A stretch of 64,000 nucleotides of DNA, taken from Geopseudomonas sagittaria (GTDB lineage: Bacteria; Pseudomonadota; Gammaproteobacteria; Pseudomonadales; Pseudomonadaceae). This document shows, piece after piece, positions 56,361 through 64,000 of the stretch; position 1 is the first letter of the stretch; each line of letters opens with the position of its first letter. The stretch is taken from the NCBI RefSeq assembly GCF_900115715.1, contig NZ_FOXM01000011.1:62001-126000 (forward strand). Direction: 5' to 3'. Below the pieces are notes generated by a model that searched no databases, was not told the origin of the DNA, and saw only the letters and a program-made list of their open reading frames with translations. A program made the translations under genes and the position numbers.

Positions 56361-57218
56361 ATGAGGCGCTTCGCTGTTGGGATACTGATCGCCCTGATCC
56401 TGCCGCTGACAGGCTGCACCATTGCGGCGGGGGATGGCGGTTATCACGATTACCCGCGCTACGGCGGGCACTATCCGCCGCCGTCCCATGGTCACTGGCG
56501 CTGGGATGACGACCTGCGCGTGTATATCAACGTGGGTTACCCGTATCTCTACTACCACGACCACACCTATTACCGCTGGCACGACAATCACTGGTCGTCG
56601 GGGCCGCGTTTCAATGGTCCCTGGCGGGTGGTCGAGCACCGTCATGTGCCGTCGCGGCTGGGACAGCACCATCGTCCGAGCCAACGCTACTACGATGACC
56701 GCCGCGCTCCCGACCGGTATCGGCACAATCGGGATGATCGTTCGGATCGCCGCGACTATCGTGATCAGCGCGAGCAACGTGACCATCGCGACCGGCGGGA
56801 TTATCGCGGGCAGAGTGAGCTGGAGCGGCGTCGCGAGGCGCTGCATGGCCGCTCCGACGATCGCCGCGATCTTCGCCAGGGGCAGCAATGGCAGCAGCCG
56901 CGCTTCGAGCGTCAGGATCGGCAGGTTCAACAGCGGCGTTTCGAGCAGCGGCGCCAGCAGGACGAGCAGCGCTTCGACGGGCGTCAGCAGCCGCAGTGGC
57001 AGCGGCCCCGGGAGGAACGTCGCGCACAGGAGTGGCGTGATGAGCGGCGCCAGGAGTCGCGTCAGCTTCAACAGCGCAGCGAGCCCCGCCAGCGTAGCGA
57101 GCGGCGCGCGGTGACGCAGTCGAACCGGCAGGACGGCGGCCGTGAGCGGCACAGCCAGTCGCGCCCGCAACAGGAGCGGCAGGGCGGGCGGCAAGGGGAG
57201 GGGCGCGGCGAACGCTGA
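56361..57218 (+). CDS. Basic low-complexity lipoprotein
   Basis: This 285-residue protein starts with a lipoprotein signal peptide ending LPLTGC, so Cys19 would be lipidated. Residues 27-100 are rich in Tyr, His and Trp (YPRYGGHYPPPSHGHW and YYHDHTYYRWHDNHW), a pattern like small YXXW/heavy-metal-resistance-type envelope proteins. Residues 105-285 are almost entirely Arg, Gln, Asp, Glu and Ser and have no evident fold. Strong net positive charge suggests contact with lipopolysaccharide, peptidoglycan or nucleic acid. I do not recognise a specific family. The 56111-56360 gap upstream shows no clear promoter. Confidence 0.75.
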   Translation: MRRFAVGILIALILPLTGCTIAAGDGGYHDYPRYGGHYPPPSHGHWRWDDDLRVYINVGYPYLYYHDHTYYRWHDNHWSSGPRFNGPWRVVEHRHVPSRLGQHHRPSQRYYDDRRAPDRYRHNRDDRSDRRDYRDQREQRDHRDRRDYRGQSELERRREALHGRSDDRRDLRQGQQWQQPRFERQDRQVQQRRFEQRRQQDEQRFDGRQQPQWQRPREERRAQEWRDERRQESRQLQQRSEPRQRSERRAVTQSNRQDGGRERHSQSRPQQERQGGRQGEGRGER

Positions 57219-57258
57219 TCCCTCTGTGGCAGACCCGGCTCGGAACAGCAAGCAGTAA

Positions 57259-57298
57259 GCAACAAGGCGCAGCGACGCCGGTCGCCGCGCCTTGTTGC
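57259..57298. terminator. Bidirectional terminator between lipoprotein and channel genes
   Basis: GCAACAAGGCGC (57259-57270) and its complement (57287-57298) make a perfect 12-bp stem with a 16-base GC-rich loop between two convergent genes. T runs are short on both strands, so termination may need Rho. Confidence 0.55.
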
Positions 57299-57300
57299 GT

Positions 57301-58143
57301 TCAGTCCCCGCCCCGTTTCGGGAACAGCGGGTTGCCGCAGCGACTGCAGAAGCTGGCTCCGGTCTCGTGGCTTGGCTTGGCGCAGGTCGGGCAGCGGTGC
57401 TGCAGGCCGCCACTGCCGGTGCGCATGGCGTTGGCCAGTTCGGCGGTGAAGATGCCGGTAGGCACGGCGATGATCGAGTAGCCGGTGATCATGATCAGGG
57501 TGGCCAGGCCCTGGCCCAGCGGGGTCTTCGGCGTGATGTCGCCGAAGCCCACGGTGGTCAGGGTCACCACCGCCCAGTAGATGCTGGTGGGGATGCTGGT
57601 GAAGCCGTTTCCCGGCCCTTCGATCACGTACATCAGGGTGCCGAACACGGTGACCAGGGTGCTCACGCTGAGCAGGAAGACGATGATCTTCTGCCGGCTG
57701 CCGCGCAGGGCCACCAGCAGGAAGTTGGCCTGGGTCAGGTACTGCGTCAGCTTGAGCACGCGGAACACCCGCAGCATGCGCAGCACGCGGACGATGATCA
57801 GGTACTGGGCGTCGGCGAAGAGCAGCGCGAGGATGCCGGGCAGAACGGCGAGCAGGTCGATCAGCCCGTAGAAGCTGAAGGCGTAGCGCAGCGGCTTCGG
57901 CGCGCAATACAGGCGCAGCAGGTACTCGGTTGCGAACAGGGCGGTGAAGCTCCATTCGAGCAGCGACAGTTGTGTGCGGTACTGTTCGCGGACCGGCGCG
58001 ACGCTGTCGAGCATCACCACCACCAGGCTGGCGAGGATGGTCAGCAGCAGAAGCTCGTCGAAGCGGCGTCCGGCCAGCGTGTCGCTGTGGAAGATGATCA
58101 CGTACAGGCGTTCGCGCCAGCTCTGCGGGGTGGTGTGTGTCAT
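57301..58143 (-). CDS. Voltage-gated-like potassium channel with C-terminal zinc ribbon
   Basis: This 280-residue membrane protein has six helices. The S4-like helix IIVRVLRMLRVFRVLKL (116-132) carries regularly spaced arginines, and the pore contains the K+ selectivity filter TTVGFGD (196-202). After the last helix a short cytoplasmic tail has Cys251, Cys254, Cys266 and Cys269 in a CPTC-x11-CSRC arrangement, a zinc-ribbon typical of small regulatory domains. The ATG at 58143 has AGGA upstream. The gene is divergent from smc. Ion transporter proteins of this kind are common in Pseudomonas; the sensing role of the ribbon is unknown. Confidence 0.93.
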   Translation of the reverse strand: MTHTTPQSWRERLYVIIFHSDTLAGRRFDELLLLTILASLVVVMLDSVAPVREQYRTQLSLLEWSFTALFATEYLLRLYCAPKPLRYAFSFYGLIDLLAVLPGILALLFADAQYLIIVRVLRMLRVFRVLKLTQYLTQANFLLVALRGSRQKIIVFLLSVSTLVTVFGTLMYVIEGPGNGFTSIPTSIYWAVVTLTTVGFGDITPKTPLGQGLATLIMITGYSIIAVPTGIFTAELANAMRTGSGGLQHRCPTCAKPSHETGASFCSRCGNPLFPKRGGD

Positions 58144-58427
58144 GCGGGTTCCTGGGCGCGTGCCGCAGCCGGGCGGCGGTCCATGTTCGTTTTGTCCATG
58201 GTAGCGGCCTTTGCACGGCCTGTTCGAGTCCTTGCGTGATGCCGGCAGCAAACCGCGCCGGGGCTGTCCGTGCCGGCAAAACCCTGTGATAGACTGCCGC
58301 GCCGCGCAACCCGTGACAGACTTCCGCCCATGATTTTCCAGTCCGCCAGCGGAGCCTCGCCGATCCTCCCTTGCCCGCAGCCGGAGCAGCCCGCGCTGCC
58401 GTCGAGTTGCGCCCGGAGGTCCGTCCC

Positions 58428-61400
58428 ATGCGTCTGAAGTGCATCCGCCTGGCCGGCTTCAAGTCGTTCGTCGACCCGACCACGGTGAGCTTCCCGAGCA
58501 ACATGGCGGCGGTGGTCGGTCCCAACGGATGCGGCAAGTCCAACATCATCGACGCCGTGCGCTGGGTGATGGGCGAGAGTTCGGCGAAGAACCTCCGCGG
58601 TGAGTCGATGACCGACGTCATCTTCAACGGCTCCAACACCCGCAAGCCGGTCAGCCAGGCGTCCATCGAGCTGGTGTTCGACAACAGCGACGGCAGCCTG
58701 CTCGGCGAGTATGCGGCCTACAGCGAAATCTCCATCCGCCGCCGGGTGACCCGCGACGGGCAGAACACCTACTTCCTCAACGGCACCAAGTGCCGGCGCC
58801 GCGACATCACCGACATCTTCCTCGGCACCGGCCTCGGTCCGCGCAGCTACTCGATCATCGAGCAGGGGATGATCTCCAAGCTGATCGAGGCCAAGCCCGA
58901 GGATCTGCGGAACTTCATCGAGGAAGCAGCGGGCATCTCCAAGTACAAGGAGCGCCGCCGCGAGACCGAGAGCCGCATCCGCCGCACCCAGGAAAATCTC
59001 GAGCGGCTGGCCGACCTGCGCCAGGAACTGGAGCGCCAGCTCGAGCGCCTGCAGCGCCAGGCCCAGGCGGCGGAAAAGTACCAGCAGTACAAGGCCGAGG
59101 AGCGCCAGCTCAAGTCCCAGTTGGCCGCCCTGCGCTGGCTGGCGCTGGACGAGCTGGCGCGCCAGCGCCAGGCGGTGATCGGCGACCAGGAAGTGGCCAT
59201 GGAGGCGCTGATCGCCGAGCAGCGCAATGCCGATGCCGGCATCGAGCGCCTGCGTGACGGTCATCACGAGCTGTCGGAAGCCTTCAACCAGGTGCAGGCG
59301 CGCTTCTACTCGGTGGGTGGCGACATCGCCCGCATCGAGCAGAGCATCCAGCATGGCCAGCAGCGCCTGCGCCAGCTGCAGGACGACCTGCGCGAAGCCG
59401 AGCGGGCGCGCGAGGAAACCGCAGCCCACCTGGGCAACGACCGCGCCCTGCTCGCCAGTCTGGCCGAGGAGCTGGAGCTGCTCGAGCCCGAGCAGGAGCT
59501 GGCGCAGGCCACCGCCGAGGAAGGCGTCGCCGGACTCGAGAGTGCGGAAAGCGCCATGCACGCCTGGCAGGAGCAGTGGGACAGCTTCAACCAGCGCAGC
59601 GCCGAACCGCGGCGCCAGGCCGAGGTGCAGCAGGCGCGCATCCAGCAGCTGGAGCAGAGCCTGGAGCGCCTGGTCGAGCGCCAGCGCCGCCTCGAGGACG
59701 AGCGCCGCCAGTTGACCGACGATCCTGCCGCGGCGCAGATGGAGGAGCTCGCCGAGCAGCTGGCCGAGGGCGAGCTGGCGCTGGAAAGCCTGCAGGCGGG
59801 CGAGGAGCAGCTGGCCGAGCGCCTGCAGCAGCTGCGCGACGAGTTGCAGCAGGCCGGTCGCGAGCAGCAGCAGGCGCAGGGCGAACTGCAGCGCCTGAAC
59901 GGGCGCATTGCCTCGCTGGAGGCGCTGCAGCAGGCGGCACTGGACCCCGGGGCCGGCGTGGCCGAGTGGCTGCGCGCGCAGCAACTGAGCGAACACCCGC
60001 GCCTGGCCGACGGTCTGCGCGTCGAACCGGGTTGGGAACTGGCGGTGGAAACCGTGCTCGGCACCGATCTGCAGGCGGTGCTGCTCGACGATTTTGCCGA
60101 CCTTGCCTTGGGCGACTTCGCCCAGGGCGAGCTGCGCCTGGCCTGCGCCGGCGCCAGCGTGGCCCGTTCGGCCGCCAGCCTGCTGGACAAGGTGCAGGCG
60201 CCGGTCGATCTCGCCCCCTGGCTGGCGCGCGTGCGCGCGGTCGAATCGCTGGACGAGGCGCTGGCGGCGCGCGCCGCTCTGGCCGAGGGCGACAGCCTGA
60301 TCAGTCGCGACGGCTACTGGGTCGGCCGGCATTTCCTGCGTGTGCGTCGCGCCAGCGAGGCGCAAAGCGGCCTGCTGGCGCGCGGCCAGGAACTGGAGCG
60401 CCTGGCGGCCGAGCGCGAGGAGCTGGAGGCGCTGCTTGCCGCGCTGGAAGAGCGCCTGCAGCAGCTGCGCGAGCAGCAGAACAGCGAGGAGGAGGCGCGC
60501 GAGCAGCAACGCCGGCGCATCCAGGAAGAGAGCCGCCGGCAGGCCGAACTCAAGGCCCGGCTGTCGGCCAATCAGGCGCGCCACGAGCAGCTGGCCCTGC
60601 GCCGGCGCCGTCTCGAGGAGGAACTGGCCGAGCAGGCCGAGCAGCGCGCCCTGGAAGTGGAGCAGCTCGGCGAATCGCGCCTGTACTTGCAGGATGCGCT
60701 GGACGCCATGGCCAGCGACACCGAGCAGCGCGAGCAGCTGCTGGCCAGCCGCGACGCGCTGCGCGAGCGCCTCGACCGCGTGCGTCAGGAAGCCCGCCAG
60801 CACAAGGATCACGCCCATCAGCTGGCCGTGCGCATCGGCTCGCTGCGCGCCCAGCATGACTCCACCCGCCAGGCGCTGGAGCGCCTGGAGCTGCAGTCGG
60901 CGCGTCTGGTCGAGCGCTGCGAGCAGCTCAGTCTCAACCTCGAGGAGGGCGACGAGCCGCTGCTCGAGCAGCGCCTGCGCCTCGAGGAGCTGCTCGAGCG
61001 GCGCCTGCAGGTGGACGAGGAAATGCGTCTGGCGCGCCTGGCCCTGGACGACGCCGACCGCGAGCTGCGTGAGACCGAAAAGCGCCGTGGCGCGGCGGAG
61101 CAGCAGGCGCAGCTGTTGCGTGGCCAGCTCGAGCAGCAGCGGCTCGACTGGCAAACCCTCAGCGTGCGGCGCAAGACCCTCGAGGACCAGTTGCTGGAAG
61201 ACGGCTACGACCTGCCGACGGTGCTGGCCAACCTGCCCGAGGCGGCCGTCGAGCGCGAGTGGGAAAGTCAGCTGGAGCAACTGGCCGCGCGCATCCAGCG
61301 CCTCGGTCCGATCAACCTGGCGGCGATTGACGAATACCAGCAACAGTCCGAGCGCAAGCGTTATCTGGATGCACAGAACGACGATCTGGTCGAGGCGCTG

Positions 61401-61916
61401 GAAACCCTGGAAAACGTCATCCGCAAGATCGACAAGGAAACCCGTAATCGCTTCAAGGACACCTTCGAGCAGATCAATGCCGGTCTGCAGGCGCTGTTCC
61501 CCAAGGTATTCGGCGGCGGTCAGGCCTATCTGGAACTTACCGGCGAAGATCTACTCGATACAGGGGTGGCGATCATGGCGCGCCCGCCCGGCAAGAAGAA
61601 CAGCACTATTCATCTGCTGTCCGGCGGCGAGAAGGCGCTCACTGCGCTAGCCTTGGTGTTCGCGATCTTCCAGCTCAATCCGGCGCCGTTCTGCATGCTC
61701 GATGAAGTTGATGCGCCACTGGACGACGCCAACGTTGGCCGTTATGCCCGGCTGGTCAAGGAAATGTCGGAGAAGGTGCAATTCATTTACATCACCCACA
61801 ACAAGATCGCCATGGAAATGGCCGATCAGTTGATGGGGGTGACCATGCATGAGCCCGGTTGTTCGCGGCTGGTTGCGGTGAATGTGGAAGAAGCGGTGGC
61901 GCTGGCGGAGGCCTGA
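58428..61916 (+). CDS. smc: Chromosome segregation protein SMC
   Basis: This 1,162-residue condensin ATPase compacts and segregates the chromosome. The N-terminal head has Walker A GPNGCGKSN (31-39, Lys37). Two long coiled coils (about 165-500 and 670-1000) flank the hinge near residues 510-650. The C-terminal head has the signature LLSGGEKALTALAL and Walker B FCMLDEVDAPLDD. The length equals that of other Pseudomonas SMC proteins. CGGAGG precedes the ATG at 58428. The smc-zipA-ligA order is conserved in Pseudomonas. Confidence 0.97.
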   Translation: MRLKCIRLAGFKSFVDPTTVSFPSNMAAVVGPNGCGKSNIIDAVRWVMGESSAKNLRGESMTDVIFNGSNTRKPVSQASIELVFDNSDGSLLGEYAAYSEISIRRRVTRDGQNTYFLNGTKCRRRDITDIFLGTGLGPRSYSIIEQGMISKLIEAKPEDLRNFIEEAAGISKYKERRRETESRIRRTQENLERLADLRQELERQLERLQRQAQAAEKYQQYKAEERQLKSQLAALRWLALDELARQRQAVIGDQEVAMEALIAEQRNADAGIERLRDGHHELSEAFNQVQARFYSVGGDIARIEQSIQHGQQRLRQLQDDLREAERAREETAAHLGNDRALLASLAEELELLEPEQELAQATAEEGVAGLESAESAMHAWQEQWDSFNQRSAEPRRQAEVQQARIQQLEQSLERLVERQRRLEDERRQLTDDPAAAQMEELAEQLAEGELALESLQAGEEQLAERLQQLRDELQQAGREQQQAQGELQRLNGRIASLEALQQAALDPGAGVAEWLRAQQLSEHPRLADGLRVEPGWELAVETVLGTDLQAVLLDDFADLALGDFAQGELRLACAGASVARSAASLLDKVQAPVDLAPWLARVRAVESLDEALAARAALAEGDSLISRDGYWVGRHFLRVRRASEAQSGLLARGQELERLAAEREELEALLAALEERLQQLREQQNSEEEAREQQRRRIQEESRRQAELKARLSANQARHEQLALRRRRLEEELAEQAEQRALEVEQLGESRLYLQDALDAMASDTEQREQLLASRDALRERLDRVRQEARQHKDHAHQLAVRIGSLRAQHDSTRQALERLELQSARLVERCEQLSLNLEEGDEPLLEQRLRLEELLERRLQVDEEMRLARLALDDADRELRETEKRRGAAEQQAQLLRGQLEQQRLDWQTLSVRRKTLEDQLLEDGYDLPTVLANLPEAAVEREWESQLEQLAARIQRLGPINLAAIDEYQQQSERKRYLDAQNDDLVEALETLENVIRKIDKETRNRFKDTFEQINAGLQALFPKVFGGGQAYLELTGEDLLDTGVAIMARPPGKKNSTIHLLSGGEKALTALALVFAIFQLNPAPFCMLDEVDAPLDDANVGRYARLVKEMSEKVQFIYITHNKIAMEMADQLMGVTMHEPGCSRLVAVNVEEAVALAEA

Positions 61917-62062
61917 CAAGACTGACGGTGTATAGTTTGTGTCGGCATGTTAATTTATGAGCTATTACAAGCTGCTCCGGTATATAAACGGGTCGAACCG
62001 GCTTGGAGCGGCTGTGCAATCAATTGATATACCCGGATTCTGATTAGGGGAATGTGTCTTTC

Positions 62063-62986
62063 ATGGACATCGGTTTGCGCGAATGGCTGATCGTCATCGG
62101 TATCATGGTGATCGGCGGTATCCTGTTCGATGGCTGGCGCCGCATGCGCGGGAGCAAGGGGCGCCTGAAGCTCAAGCTCGACCGCAACGCCGCCAACCTG
62201 GCGGACGACGGCGACGACACGGAGCTGCTGGGGCCCTCTCGCGTGGTCAGCAAGCACCAGGAGCCTTCGCTGGACGAGCATGACCTGCCCGCGGCGGCCC
62301 TGCGCAGCCCGCGGCGCGCCGAACCGCTGGCCGACGATCTCGACCTCGAGCTGGACGAGCCGCTCGCCGCTTCCGAGCGCATGAGCTCCGGCGACGAGCA
62401 CGGCGCGGAGCCGCGCAGCAAGAGCAAGGACAAGCCGCGCGAGAAGACCGCAGACAAGGTCGTCGAGAAAGCCGGCGAAAAGGTGGCGGAAAAGGGCGGC
62501 GACAGGGCTGCTGCCAGCGTCAAGCCGGCTGCCGCGCCGCGCGACGTGCCGAAGCCGCAGGAAGTGCTGGTGATCAACGTGGTCGCTCGCGATCCCCATG
62601 GCTTCCGTGGCCAGGCGCTGCTGCAGAGCATTCTGGAAAGCGGCCTGCGCTTTGGCGACATGGACATCTTCCATCGCCACGAGAGCATGGCCGGCAACGG
62701 CGAGGTGCTGTTCTCCATGGCCAACGGGGTCATGCCCGGCACCTTCGATCTGGACAATATCGATACCTTCACCACCCGCGCGGTCAGCTTCTTCCTCGGC
62801 CTGCCGGGGCCGCGGCATCCCAAGCAGGCCTTCGACCTGATGGTGGCGGCGGCGCGCAAGCTGTCCCATGAGCTGGATGGCGAGCTGAAGGACGAGCAGC
62901 GCAGCGTGATGACGGCGCAGACCATCGAGCATTACCGTCAGCGCATCGTCGAGTTCGAGCGCCGGGCGCTGATGCACAAGCGCTGA
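62063..62986 (+). CDS. zipA: Cell division protein ZipA
   Basis: This 307-residue protein anchors FtsZ to the inner membrane. It has an N-terminal transmembrane helix ([15 protein letters not shown]), a charged, variable linker (about 30-170, rich in Lys, Asp, Ala and Pro) and the C-terminal FtsZ-binding domain from about residue 172 ([20 protein letters not shown] onward). ATG at 62063 matches the family start MDIGLREW; an in-frame GTG at 62054 is possible but less likely. The 61917-62062 gap is AT-rich with a TATATAA at 61981-61987, a possible promoter. A strong terminator follows. Confidence 0.95.
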   Translation: MDIGLREWLIVIGIMVIGGILFDGWRRMRGSKGRLKLKLDRNAANLADDGDDTELLGPSRVVSKHQEPSLDEHDLPAAALRSPRRAEPLADDLDLELDEPLAASERMSSGDEHGAEPRSKSKDKPREKTADKVVEKAGEKVAEKGGDRAAASVKPAAAPRDVPKPQEVLVINVVARDPHGFRGQALLQSILESGLRFGDMDIFHRHESMAGNGEVLFSMANGVMPGTFDLDNIDTFTTRAVSFFLGLPGPRHPKQAFDLMVAAARKLSHELDGELKDEQRSVMTAQTIEHYRQRIVEFERRALMHKR

Positions 62987-62994
62987 ACAGTTGA

Positions 62995-64000
<1,006 letters not shown>

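Noticed and set aside
58140-61343. A 1,067-codon open frame opposite smc.
   Set aside because: Leu/Gln-rich translation is the reverse complement of the SMC coiled-coil codons; no domain seen.

Overview
The window is chromosomal DNA from a high-GC gammaproteobacterium, almost certainly Pseudomonas in the broad sense. The evidence is the gene families and their order: pepN after a DUF2797 gene, a 1,621-residue GdhB-type glutamate dehydrogenase, a complete ccmABCDEFGHI operon, smc-zipA-ligA, CsiR/CsiD/LhgO, FleQ- and FleN-like proteins, and GTAG-headed REP repeats. No rRNA, tRNA, CRISPR array, prophage or insertion sequence was seen.

Layout. Bases 1-10529 hold the end of a DUF2797 gene, pepN, a LysR regulator divergent from a BenE-type transporter, and a five-gene branched-chain amino acid-type ABC importer. 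Bases 10586-14863 (minus strand) hold an AHSA1-like protein, a secreted TPR protein, a small exported protein with an internal duplication, and a CHASE-GGDEF diguanylate cyclase. Bases 14967-19542 are a glutarate module: csiR divergent from csiD-lhgO and a class III aminotransferase, with a clear promoter and operator. A REP pair, a GNAT protein and an MqsR/MqsA toxin-antitoxin pair follow. Bases 21177-28959 (minus strand) form a catabolic cluster: AraC regulator, hydantoinase/oxoprolinase A and B subunits, outer-membrane porin and NCS1 permease. Each of these units has an A-rich, Crc/Hfq-like motif in its leader. Bases 28961-30055 are a rearranged junction: an imperfect 190-bp direct repeat, a VOC-family gene and a permease remnant. 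Bases 29997-36883 are a six-gene MoxR/DUF58/Bat operon.

Bases 37063-45007 hold gdhB, a second REP pair, a glutamine-synthetase-like ligase and an MFS exporter. Bases 45160-47507 encode a tandem pair of FleQ and FleN paralogues, each lacking catalytic residues while keeping apparent ligand-binding motifs. The ccm operon follows (47683-54725), then guaD, a basic, His/Arg/Gln-rich lipoprotein, a Kch-like channel with a zinc ribbon, smc, zipA and the first part of ligA.

The most notable features are the degenerate FleQ/FleN pair upstream of ccm (a candidate c-di-GMP-responsive antagonist of the flagellar/exopolysaccharide switch), the duplicated permease/batD junction, the shared Crc-like leaders of the hydantoin cluster, and two unusual repeat-bearing proteins: a CcmH with a DHKNS-repeat tail and a duplicated cysteine-containing exported protein.
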